Source of the DNA: Sphaerolaimus hirsutus
Lineage: Eukaryota > Nematoda > Chromadorea > Monhysterida > Sphaerolaimidae
DNA: 64,000 nucleotides
Direction of reading: 5' to 3'
NCBI GenBank assembly: GCA_964036195.1
Contig: OZ038453.1
Span: forward strand, 2,437,438-2,501,437
Both the position numbers and the translations under genes were made by a program. Shown here one piece after another: positions 46,975 to 57,310 of this stretch; positions within the stretch are counted from its first letter, which is position 1; the number at the start of each line of letters is the position of its first letter. The notes beneath the pieces were generated by a model. The model saw nothing but the letters and a program-made list of their open reading frames with translations, had not been told where the DNA came from and ran no database searches.

Positions 46975-47687
46975 CAGGGGCCAGTTCCGCAAGTAGACAA
47001 GTTAAGAGTTTAAAGTTAAGAGTTGAGTTAAAGGTTAAAAGTTGAGACAAAAGTTGAGTTAAAAGTTAAGAGTTGAGTTAAAGGTTACAAGTTGAGTCAA
47101 AAGTTGAGTTAAAAGTTAAGAGTTGAGTTAAAGGTTAAAAGTTGAGACAAAAGTTGAGTTAAAAGTTGAGTTAAATGTTAAGAGTTGAGTTAAAGGTTAA
47201 AATGTGAGTTAAAAGTTGATTTAAAAGACAAATGGGTCATTCGTTGCAGAAGCGCGATACGCTGCTCTTCAATCATATTTTGTCCCCGCACGGCCATTTT
47301 GAAACAACGTTCCGCGATTTTTTTTTAGCGATAATTTTTTTGGATACGTTATTTTCAAATGTTGTGCATACAACATTGGCAGCATGCCAGCGAACAGCCG
47401 TATCAATACCAATTTCACATTTTTATTTTTTTACCATCATTTTCCACTTGTCTCTTAACTCTCAACTCTCAACTCAACTCTTAACTCAACTTTTAACTCA
47501 ACTCTTAACTCTTAACTCAACTTTTAACCTTTAACTCCACTCTTAACATTTCACTCAACTTTTAACTCAACTCTTAAATTTTAACTTTTCTCTTAAACTT
47601 TAACTTTACTCTTAACTCGCCATTTGTCATTTTACTCAACACTTAACTTTTAACTCTTAACTTGTCCACTTGCGGAACCGGCACCAG
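46975..47687. mobile_element. CAGGGGCCAGTTCCGC-ended element with GTTAAGAGTTGA arrays
   Basis: The left half (46995-47230) is a purine-rich array of AAAAGTTGAGTTAAAGG units and the right half (47455-47665) its pyrimidine-rich inverse. The outer ends GGCCAGTTCCGCAAGTAGAC and GTCCACTTGCGGAACCGG are inverted. The core is short and non-coding. Confidence 0.82.
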
Positions 47688-47819
47688 AAGTGTTCGTGCC
47701 ATTTTTTGGTAAGGTCATATTTAGGAGTTTTTCACTATTTTTTCCTTACACCGCACGTAACGATTTTTTAGCGCCAGTTTTCTAACAACGCAAAGCATGA
47801 TGCCATCATTTGGTTTGTA

Positions 47820-48067
47820 TACCGTATTTCCTCGAATTACCCCCAGGGGGTTTATTTTTTCAGAGTGAAAATTTTGAGAGAAAAACGTGAAAAATGCAAC
47901 AATAACCACCATTTATAAGTTTTTACAGCCTTATATAAGGATGTAGATGTATAAACGATGTTCTACCGTAACACAGTAAGTGTTTTGAACGTCTGTTATG
48001 CATTTCCCGGGCCACAAATTCATAGTGCCCATTTTCAGGGGGGAGGGTATTTCGATGAAATACGGTA
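47820..48067. mobile_element. TACCGTATTT-family MITE (CACCATTTATAAG core)
   Basis: Complete ends with a core nearly identical to 22758-23002 and 54305-54573. Confidence 0.85.
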
Positions 48068-48140
48068 AAAACAATACCATAAATTGCGTTAACTTAAAAA
48101 AATATTGTTTGCTTTTATTTCTTCAATTACGAAAACTAGG

Positions 48141-48580
48141 TACTGTATTTCCTCGATATACCCCCCGGGGGGTGATTGTTTCATAGTGGTCCCGAGAGGG
48201 GAGGGGGGGTTAAACGAGGGGGGGGGGGTATTTCGAGGGGGGGGCTATTATTTCACAAGAAAATTTTTGAAAACCAAGTACGAAATTGTCGTCTGAAACG
48301 TACGCAGACGTCGAAAAATGCAACAAAAACCGCCATTTATAAGGTTCTGTAGACTAATATTAGTATGTAGATGGTATGTACACTGTTCTAACGTGACACC
48401 GACATTGTATTAACGTGTGTTCTGCAGTACACAGAACACAAACTACAGTTATTGTCATGTACGTTCCCTTTACACTCAATTTGGGGGGGGGTATTTCGAG
48501 GGGGGGGGGTGATTGTTTCATAGTGGTCTCGAGAGGGGGGGGGGGTCAAACGAGGGGGGGGGTATTTCGAGGAAATACGT
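48141..48580. mobile_element. TACTGTATTTCCTCG-variant MITE in inverse orientation
   Basis: Ends TACTGTATTTCCTCGATATA and CGAGGAAATACG, with G-runs up to 10. The core is the inverse complement of that in 7691 and 24703. Confidence 0.82.
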
Positions 48581-48605
48581 TTTTTACTTTTCCCGCACTT
48601 CACAC

Positions 48606-50114
48606 TAGGGTTCAAACGATATCACTTTTCGATATCGATATTCGATATTTTTTCAAAATTTTCGATATCGATATTCGATATTCGATATTTTTTCAAAATT
48701 TTCGATATCGATATTCGATAGTTTTTCGAAATTTTCGATATCGATATTCGATACGATATGGACCCTCGATATCGATATTCGATATTCGATACTAAAAAAT
48801 GGTCGATATTCGATATCGATATTTCGATATTTTCGATATTTGATATTTAGCTTTTGGTATAGCAAGGCATATTTCAAGCAGCATGTAGGGTTCAAACGGG
48901 ATTGACTTTTCGGGATCGGGATCGGGATTCACTTTTTGAGATTTCGGGATCGGGATCGGGATCGGGATTGGGGTTTCGGGATCGGGATCGGGATCGGGAT
49001 CGGGATTGGTATTTTGAGATTTCGGGATCGGGATCGGGATTGGCCGGGATTGGGGTCACGGGATCGGGATCGGGATCGGGATTGGCATTTTTTCGGGATC
49101 GGGATTGGGGTCTAGGGATAGAGATTTTCGTCACTGTTCTGGCATTCACAGTTGTTCATAAAGGTCTCAGAACACTGTTGGATGCCAGAAAAGTGACGTA
49201 AAATGGACGCTGGGGGTTTGCGTTCACATTTTTGCATGCAAAAATGTCATTTTTTCACTTTTTATAATTTCCACTATTTTTTACGGGATCGGGATCCCGG
49301 ACTTGGGAGATTCTCGGGATCGGGATCGGGATTTGAAAGTTTTCGGGATCGGGATTGGGATTGGTATTTTTGGATTTCGGGATCGGGATCGGGATTGGGA
49401 TTGGGGTTTCGGGATCGGGATCGGGATCGGGACTGCTAAATCCCGGAATTTCACGGGATCCGGGATCGGGATCGGGATCCCGTTTGAACCCTAGCAGCAT
49501 GTTGTATTTTCATATGGTTGCAAACATGGTTTCTTCACTGAAAAGTACAATTGATTTTAACAAGGTTTACAATGGTCAGAATGAAAAAATCGAAGAAAAA
49601 ACATGACGAATAAAATTGTATCAGACAAACAAAAATTGGTAGATATAACAATTCATACTTATAACCCAATTGTTTAAGGGCATGTTGCAAAAAAGCAGCA
49701 TATCAGCATTTTCTGGCTTCAAATATGAGGTAGGTAGTTCAGTAGGTATGTGGCCAAACCAAATATAAGAAATGTGGAGTAAGCACTCCAACAAAGATAA
49801 AATTAAATACTTTACTTTTACTCATCAACTTAGATACTATAAGCAAATCAAATGAATCACAAATATCTCAAAACAAAAATAATAACTTAATTAAGGACAT
49901 TATACAGGTTCGATATATCGAAAATATGGTCGATATTCAATATTTTTTCAAAATTTTCGATATCGATATTCGATATTCGATATTTTTTCAAAATTTTCGA
50001 TATCGATATTCAATATTTTTTCAAAATTTTCAATATCGATATTCGATATTCAATATTAAAAAATGGTCGATATCCGATATTCGATATTCGATACGATATA
50101 TCGTTTGAACCCTA
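48606..50114. mobile_element. hAT-like element with ATATCGAT arrays, 77 bp upstream of PNP
   Basis: It starts TAGGGTTCAAACGATATC and ends with the inverse GATATATCGTTTGAACCCTA. Perfect 8-bp duplication CTTCACAC lies at 48598-48605 and 50115-50122. Units of TTTTCGATATCGATATTCGAT are repeated at both ends. A CCCGAT element (48886-49493) is nested. The core 49500-49910 is AT-rich. Confidence 0.92.
48886..49493. mobile_element. CCCGAT-array hAT-like element, inverted copy
   Basis: Ends match 33717-34293 but in the opposite orientation. Perfect 8-bp duplication GCAGCATG lies at 48878-48885 and 49494-49501. The unique core (GTCACTGTTCTGGCATTCAC...) is nearly identical to the other copy. Confidence 0.93.
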
Positions 50115-50191
50115 CTTCACACACATTGAAAATTCACTTTACAGATAAAAAAAAAATATTTTTACTAATCCCTAAAATTCACATTTGCAAA

Positions 50192-53100
50192 ATGTGCGAC
50201 TGCGCAGCTAAATTAAACTGGGACAAAAATCCGAACAATTACGATTTTGTGGCGAAAATCGCAAAATTTGTCGAAAATCAAGTATCGCTTGGCGATGTAA
50301 AACCAACAATTATGATAATTTGTGGATCTGGATTGAATGGACTAGCTGAAGATGTACGTTTTTGTCACTTTAAAGGTTTAAAGTGGAATGATATTTGTCT
50401 TGTATTAATGGTCAGCGGCCGGTCCCACACCCTGTAAAGTGTAAAATGTGATTTAAACAGTCGAGGAAATTGCCGAAGTTCAGTAATGAACTCTTTAAAA
50501 AAATTTGATTGGCATTTTACATTTACGCTTTTGATTTACCTGACATTTGACACTTTACGCTTTTCAGCGTGCGGGACTGCTCCCTGGGGTAGATTTTCAA
50601 TGTTGTCAAGTAGTGTTTTGAGGAAAGTTGTGGGTTAAGTGAGAAAGTAAATGCCCTGTAAAGTGTCAAATGTCATGCAAACTGACAAAAGTTATGCAAA
50701 ATTCTCTGTAAAATGTCAAGCAACCGTTAAAAAAATAACCGTTGTATTTAAAACGATTTTTTGACACTGCATGACATTTGACATTTTTTACATTCTACAC
50801 AGTGCATTTTACAGGCTATCGGGCTGTTCCCAGATAGGTATACCTACCCAAAATTATCAAATACCCCCAAAAAAACCTTCAAAATAACCCACAAAACCCC
50901 CTCAGCTAGACAACTCAGTGGGTGTCGATTACAAGGACATTCCCGGATTTCCAGTGGGAAACGTGCAGGGACACAAGGGCAGACTGGTTTTTGGGACATT
51001 GCAGGGGAAAAGGATTATGTGCATGCAGGTTTGCGGGAGGGTTTATAGTGGGTGTTTTTGATTTAAAAAGACCCAAATTCAATGGCATGCGAACATTCGG
51101 CGTAAAATGACACAATTTTTTTTCAAATGTCGTCAGGATGTCCGTTTGACTTTTTCTTGATCATTAATTTTCTGAGGGGGTCGTTTTTAACGTTAGGCAA
51201 AATTACGATTCTGGCATAAAATACCTAATCGAAATAATGCGAACCCCCCCCCCCCCCCCCGCCCTCTACCGCCAAAAACAAACAAAAATACAACAACAAA
51301 AACCCCACCCTTTATTTAAGCGCACCCCGCCTCAAATACAATCCCACACAAAACATATTATACTCCAGTAACTTTACACCCTGCACGCGTGGTTTCCGCT
51401 GGAAGCGTGCCAACAATGTTTTTACTCATGCGATCTTCATAAAAAATTGAAAAAAGTTATCTCTATATAACGCTATATGCTAACTTATTCCGAACAATGA
51501 TTTGGTTCATCTTTTATACAATAATCGCATGCTTTCTCACCATTGGCACGCTTCCAACGTGAGACATAAATAAGTGCGAGGGCAGAGTATCATGTACACC
51601 GAGTATATATACCACGACCCCCCCCCCCCCCCACAGGGACGCGTGCACCCATACGAAGGCTATTCCCTAGCAGAATGTGCCCTGCCTATCCGCCTGTGAT
51701 GAAATTTAAATTGCCCTGCTGTTTTTTTGTCGGGTATCGTGTTTGAAACGTGTCGGAAAATGGAAAAGGTACCGTATTTCTTGTGATAGAAGATCGCCGT
51801 TCTATTTTTTCGTCAACTTTTTACCTGCCGTTTTATTAGAAGAATTACGGTATACACTGTGTCGACTATGGCGCCAATTCCTCAAGTGGACAAGTGATAA
51901 GAAAAAGAGATAAGAAAAGTTGGTGGGAAATGGGTGGGAAGTCAAGTGACAAGTGAAAGTGAGACGTGTTTTCTATAACAAATTTACCTGTCACTTTATC
52001 TGTATCTAATTGGAAAATTAGATTTACCGTATTTCCTCGAAATACCCCCCCCCCCTCGAAATACCCCCCCCCCTCAAAATGGACACTATGAAGTTATAAA
52101 CCCCCCTCGAAATACCCCCCCCCCCAAATTTAGTGTATAGACAACGTAAATGACAAAGGCTGCGGTTTGTCATCTGGGTAATGCAAAACACACGTTAAAC
52201 ACGATGACTCTGTTATGTGAGAACAGTGATTATACGTCTACACACTTATACAAGTCTTTAGAGTCTTATAAATGGCGATTTTTGTTGCATTTTCGACGTC
52301 TGCGTACGTTTCAGACGACAATTTAGTACTTGGTTTTCAAAAAATTGCTGGCGAAATAATAAACCTCCCCTCAAAATACCCCCCCCTCGTTTAACCCCCC
52401 CTCAAAATTCTCACTCTGAAAAAATAAACCCCCCGGGGGTATTTCGAGGAAATACGGTAATATGGAGAAAAAAATAAGTTAGATGAAAGATCTATCTATC
52501 TATTCTATCTTCCTCCGCCGCCATAAAAATGTTATCAAGTCTGAGACGAAAAAAACCCCCTCAAGATATGGAAAAGTGTCTTAAATTTTCCGTTTTTGTC
52601 CTAACTTTTCCCCACTTCAAAACACACGCCGCCCTCCAAAAAACACCCGGGCAATTTAAATTTCGCCCCTGGCAAAATTATTGGGCGTGCACACTTTAAT
52701 CATGACCTCAGCTGTGGGAGGGATCAACAAAAATCTAGTGAAATTGGGCGATTTAATGCTCTTGAAAGATCACATGTTCGTTCCTGGTTTGGCGTTAAGG
52801 AGCCCCCTTGTGGGAAAGAATGATGAACGGTTTGTGGGGGTATTTTTTTCTTCTTTTTTCGTATTTAGGTGCCAACGATGGAAAATTATGTTGCAGTGTT
52901 TAATCAGGCATAGTTTACGTGTGTGTTTTTGTAAAAATAAGTTTTTGATTTTGAAAATAGAGTTTGAATTTTCGAAATTTTTTTTTTTTAGATAGTGTCG
53001 AATTTCCATTGCAAGTGCAACGTAATTTGGTTGTGGTCCTGTTCAAGTGTTCGGGTCTGCAAATTCTATTGTGAAATGAAAAAAAATCGATGGAATTAGG

Positions 53101-54214
53101 TTGAATTCACAATTTTACAAAAATTCCTTCAAGTCGACAAATTTGAATTTTCGCCTTAACGAATGACAAATGTTCCCCCCCCCCCCAATTTTAGTTTCGG
53201 ACCCCGTTTCCCTTCATCAACCGATCTTTACGACAAAGAATTACGACAACTAGCACAATTGGCCAATTCAAAGTTGTCGCAAGCGAATGGCAATGAAACG
53301 ACGCACCCCCTGAAAGAGGGGGTCTACGCGATGGTGGGGGGTCCCCAATTTGAGACCCCCGCTGAAATTCGATGGCTTCAAGGGGCAGGATGTGATGTGG
53401 TGGGAATGAGTGTGAGTTGTTGTTTTTTACTTGTTTTGGGGGGTGTTTTTGTTTTTGTTTTGGTGGGGGGAAGGTAAAGTATACTCCGGTTACTTTAAAC
53501 CTTGCACGCGTGGTTCCCGCTGGAAGTGTGCCAACGATGGTAAAAGCGTGTGAGTTTCATAAAAAGATGACAAAATTTATTGTTGTTATAATGGTATTCA
53601 TTAACATCTTCACATCGATGAATTTTTGTCATCTTTTTACGGAAATCGCATGATTAAATCATCATTGGCACGCTTCCAACACGAGACATAAATCAGTGCG
53701 AGGGCAGAGTATCATGTACGTCGAGTATATCAAGTGTCATGCAAAATGTCAATTTAAGTAAATATTTAAAAAAAGTTTTACTAAACTTTTGACACTTTGC
53801 ATGACAGCTGACAAATATGTATGATATTTTGCATGACAATTGATACTTTACTACAATTTACACTGTGCGGGACTGCGCCAAAACCATCTATGACAACCTT
53901 AATGTATATATATCTTCACTTTTACAAATTCTCTCATCACCACGCGTGTCACTCAAAACTTCACTTGACACTTTCCTGTCACTTTACACTCAAAACCGCC
54001 ACTTAACCCCACTTTACAGGTGTGCCACGAAACGGTAGTAGCCCGCCACTGCGGGATACGCGTTTTAGCGTTCGCCCTAATCACTAATTTGAGCGAAACT
54101 GATTCGGATGCCCCGAAACAGGCACATTTACATGAAGATGTTTTGAAGGCTGGCGAAAGTGCGGCTAGGGAAACTGGGAGGTTGATTAGGGAGGTTGTGA
54201 AGTTGATTGATTGA
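50192..54214 (+). CDS. PNP: Purine nucleoside phosphorylase
   Basis: This cytosolic salvage enzyme splits inosine and guanosine with phosphate into base and ribose-1-phosphate. Six exons: 50192-50353, 50906-51028, 51637-51695, about 52671-52829, 53195-53411, 54020-54214. They encode about 303 residues, against 289 in human PNP. Family blocks are IICGSGLNGL (phosphate loop), GHKGRLVFG, GRVHPYEGY (His of the phosphate site), TSAVGG, GGPQFETPAE (Glu that binds the purine), VVARHCGIRV and ALITN (Asn that binds the purine); all key residues are kept. ATG 50192 gives MCDCAAK; TTTACAG at 50144-50150 could be an acceptor for the leader. Introns 1, 2, 4 and 5 are GT-AG. Intron 3 cannot be closed with an AG, yet joining CTG to GCA restores the exact family alignment. 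The introns hold MITEs. Confidence 0.93.
50425..50590. mobile_element. GGTCCCACACCCTGTAAAG-ended MITE in PNP intron 1
   Basis: Left CCCTGTAAAGTGTAAAATG and right GACACTTTACGCTTTTCAG are roughly inverted, relatives of 43689-43859. A second TGTCAAATGTCATGC run follows at 50650-50835. Confidence 0.6.
51359..51608. mobile_element. TATACTCC-ended element in PNP intron 2
   Basis: It starts TATACTCCAGTAACTTTACACC and ends GAGTATATA. GCACGCGTGGTTTCCGCTGG near the left and GGCACGCTTCCAACGTGAGAC near the right are shared with the copy at 53480-53730. A GTGCCAAC/GTTGGCAC pairing lies between. Confidence 0.7.
51770..51852. mobile_element. Short GTTCTAT-family MITE in PNP intron 3
   Basis: TACCGTATTTCTTGTGATAG mirrors TTATTAGAAGAATTACGGTA. 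Only 83 bp remain of the structure seen at 39249-39691. Confidence 0.78.
52025..52459. mobile_element. TACCGTATTT-family MITE in PNP intron 3
   Basis: It has complete inverted ends and long C-runs. The core with GACGTCTGCGTACGTTTCAG matches the truncated copy at 24112. Confidence 0.85.
53480..53730. mobile_element. TATACTCC-ended element in PNP intron 5, followed by a CATGACAATTGA repeat
   Basis: It is a second copy of the 51359 element in the same gene and orientation. From 53735 to 53880 a TGTCATGCAAAATGTC / GACACTTTGCATGACA repeat of the 43689 type follows. Confidence 0.7.
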
Positions 54215-54304
54215 TTGATTAATTGGTTGATTTTGTACTTAGCATGAAAACCTACCATAATTCATCTGAATAATGAACCAAAAAATTTACAGTTTTTCAT
54301 CATA

Positions 54305-54573
54305 CTACCATATTTCCTCGAAATACCCCCCGGGGGTTTATATTTTCAGAGTGAAAATTTTGAGAGAAAAACGTGAAAAATGCAACAATAATCACCATTT
54401 ATAAGTTTTTACAAGCTTATATAAGGATGTAGATAGTATAAACGATGTTCTAACGTAACACAGTAAGTGTTTTGAACGTCTGTTATGAATTTCCCGGACC
54501 ACACATTCATAGTGTCCATTTTGAGGGGGGGGGGGTATTTCAAGGGGGGGGGGTATTTCGAGGAAATACGGTA
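54305..54573. mobile_element. TACCATATTTCCTCG-variant MITE
   Basis: It has inverted ends and shares its core with 22758 and 47820. Confidence 0.85.
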
Positions 54574-54627
54574 TCTCGTTTTTACTATGGAACACTTAAT
54601 TACGAAATTGATCACAAGATTCTATTC

Positions 54628-54854
54628 GGGACATGCCTGATTCGCACATCTGCCAGTTACGCACATTTGCCCGTTTTTTCACTTGACAATTTTTCAAGTG
54701 ATGTTCAAATATGAGTGAAGTGAAAAAAGTTCACTAATGTCATTGCGCAATTTTGTTTCACTTCACGCATATCTGAAAATCACTTGAAAAAGTGTCAGGT
54801 GAAAAAAACGACAAATGTGCGTAACGGGCAGATGTGCGTATCAGTGCACCCTCA
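54628..54854. mobile_element. Palindromic GATACGCACA-family MITE, copy 4 (older)
   Basis: The same hairpin with more substitutions (CTGATTCGCAC at the left end). The flanks TTCTATTC and TTTTATTC differ at one base. Confidence 0.85.
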
Positions 54855-54984
54855 TTTTATTCATTAAATTATGGTAGGTTTTCAAACTAGGTGTGCTGAA
54901 CGCCGCGTATAGATGGATACCTAACTAGTTTACCTAATTTTTTGATCGATAAAGGTTGCTTGGTGGAATGATGTGTTGTACTAA

Positions 54985-55475
54985 GGGACTGCCCGCTATG
55001 CATTTTTCTGAAGGAAACCTTCCATCATGACGTCATTATTAATGAAATAAATATTTGTTCCAAAAAAGCTACCTAAATGATATCAGGCACAAAATGCATG
55101 TTAATTGTACACTACTCCGCCTTTTTATTATACTCGGTGGACCGCTCGCTGTGCATTTTTCATGACGGAAACACTCCATCATAACGTCATCATTAATAAA
55201 ATAAAACTAACTCCAGAAAAAAAATATAAAAAACATTCCTCATTGTACGCAGCTCCGCCTTTCTCTTTCTCAAAATATTTTCTTTTTGTGGACATGCATA
55301 CATAAGTATCTATTTAGCTCGTGAGTTATAAAAAATTTTGGGCGCATACTTTGTGGTCCACAGAGTATATTAAAACATTTTTTTGTTGAAGTGCGTACAT
55401 AAGTATCCTGCTGCCACCTTATCAACTACATCATATAAGTACTTTTTGGCGCATACTTTGCGGTCCACCAAGTAT
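54985..55475. mobile_element. TATACTCGG-family MITE with a sister copy (55129-55369) inserted
   Basis: The outer copy spans CGCTATGCATTTTTC... to TGCGGTCCACCAAGTATA. The inner copy starts TATACTCGGTGGACCGC at 55129 and ends GAGTATAT at 55369. Each carries ACTCCATCAT(G/A)ACGTCAT or the close CTTCCATCATGACGTCAT. Confidence 0.75.
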
Positions 55476-55683
55476 AACAATTTTGTTGATGGATTTTTTG
55501 GATTGATTTGATAAATCAGTGACGTCAACAATGTCAACCATCTGATTGTTTTAGCTGTGCACACTGAAACTGTATTTATCCATCAAAACACTGTGGCCAA
55601 CAATATTCAGAAAAATCATTGGTTCTAAATACATTCACCCAGGATGATTTTTTTCCACAATTATTTCCACAAGTTCCGCAATT

Positions 55684-56406
55684 GAGGTGTCCAATTCTAA
55701 AAGTCGACAAGTCCAAAATATGAAAATTTCGAGTTAAGCCCGGAAACGTTATCTGGGGCAACATCTGCACATTTTTCATCATTTTCCATAAATTTGTTGA
55801 CCTCACATAGGGTGGCAGACGGTACAGCCTTGTGGTAAACCGTACAGTATGGTAAATTCCAAAAATGCGGTACAGTACGGTAAATTCTGCCACCCTAACC
55901 TCACATGCTCATATGGCATAGTGCCAAATTTTACATTTTGGAAAAATGCAAAAAATGTGGGCAAGAAGTCGGTCAACAAGTCCACTTAGTATGGGCTAAA
56001 AGTCGACAAGTCCATCCTACACATCCTTTTCTATGGAGAAAAGATGCAAGAAATGTGATAAGTACACTGTGGACACCGATTTCTAACAGGTGACAAGTCC
56101 ATAATATTCCCATTAGGCAGCGTCAGCTTCCCTGGGAACAACAAATTTCTCTCATGCAAGAAGTCGACAAGTCCATTTCCCTCCCCAAAACAGTGTTGCT
56201 CTGACCAAATGGAATTTTATGGACACCCAATTTTTCACATATAGGTTGAGATTAGGGGCTGAAAATTTGACACTTTATGGTCAACATATAGAACTGAATG
56301 GAAAGCATGAGAGAGCCAAATTGGACACGCACCACGGGCCTGGAATTGGGTCTGAAACTTAAAATCACATTTGGTGGACTTGTCGACTTTTAGAATTAGA
56401 CACCTC
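55684..56406. mobile_element. GAGGTGTCCAATTCTAAAAG-ended element
   Basis: GAGGTGTCCAATTCTAAAAG and the inverse CTTTTAGAATTAGACACCTC are the ends. AAAGTCGACAAGTCCA recurs about six times inside. A 90-bp hAT-like element is nested at 55808. Confidence 0.8.
55808..55897. mobile_element. Minimal 90-bp hAT-like element with CGGTACAG units
   Basis: It starts TAGGGTGGCAGA and ends with the inverse TCTGCCACCCTA. Perfect 8-bp duplication ACCTCACA lies at 55800-55807 and 55898-55905. The whole interior is GGTACAG/ACGGTAAATTC units. Confidence 0.92.
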
Positions 56407-57310
56407 AACTATTTCCTGCTGAACATTTCATTGACCAGAGAAAGTTTCAACTATTATGGCTGTTTTTCCACAGATACATGAACATAAAAAATTTCCATTA
56501 TGTACACTGTTGTTTTGAATGGTTAATTGCTATACATTCATTGACATATCAATCAATTGATGTTTTTATAATTTATTGGATATTTTTATCTAAAATGTTG
56601 GATTGATTGAATGTATTTTTCTGATAAGGTGATATGTATGTACTTGCAATTGTTTCACTTTCTTGGTTAGCTATGTAAAATAAAGATATAGCCAGCAGGC
56701 AAGCCACACTAACTAGTTGACTGTGTAAATTTCCAAAACTGATAAATCTGCTTTGAATGAAATTGAATTGACTGGAATGAGGACTCCAGAAACTACTGTT
56801 GACAGAAATCAAAAATGAATTACTACAGTAAACTCAAAAATGTTTAAAACTGATTTATGGACTTTGGAAATTGCAGCTGTAAACTACTGTAAACTACTGT
56901 ACATTTTCCTTTTGCCAGTTTAGACTCATTCCTGTGAAATATTTCTGTAAATATGTTGAAATTAGGTGTGCATTGATATATTTATATATTTTATGAAAAC
57001 ATATCTGATAAATAAACTGACAGCCAGATCGCTCGCTATACAATAAATGATACCATATTTTGATAAATAAAGTCACATGAAAACCTGCACCAAATTCACC
57101 CAAGTGGAAGCAATGTGATAAATATTAGAGAAAAGTTATGTCTGTTCTTTCATTCAGATGGGATATGGTAGACTTCATTTTAGGCATGCGATGAATGGAC
57201 AATATTTTCCAATAAAATCGTCCATTGATTTTTAGTTTTCACTCTCATTCATAACATACGCAGTTGGTAATTTGGACGTAAGCCAATTTCACTTATCTCC
57301 ACCTATTTAA
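56407..57310. other. No gene seen; diverged repeat remnants
   Basis: An old TACCATATTTTGATAAATAAAG end (about 57052) and a TTTCATTCAGATGGGATATGG end (about 57130) are relics of families described above. Short minus frames at 56573 and 56894 have no recognisable features. Confidence 0.5.

Larger units (their letters stand above)
51696..52670 (+). other. PNP intron 3: no AG acceptor, ends form a 16-nt inverted repeat
   Basis: Immediately inside the left end lies GAAATTTAAATTGCCC (51703-51718) and near the right end its exact inverse GGGCAATTTAAATTTC (52649-52664), with further imperfect pairing inward. The in-frame open stretch before exon 4 starts at 52660 and contains no AG. Three- to four-base identity (CTG/CCTG) at both borders makes the exact junction ambiguous. 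Two MITEs (51770-51852, 52025-52459) are nested. Confidence 0.8.
54245..54884. mobile_element. CTACCATAATTCATCTGAATA MITE with two MITEs nested inside
   Basis: The outer ends TGAAAACCTACCATAATTCA and, inverted, the AAATTATGGTAGGTTTTCA side belong to the 6858 family. The interior is taken up by 54305-54573 and 54628-54854. Confidence 0.75.
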
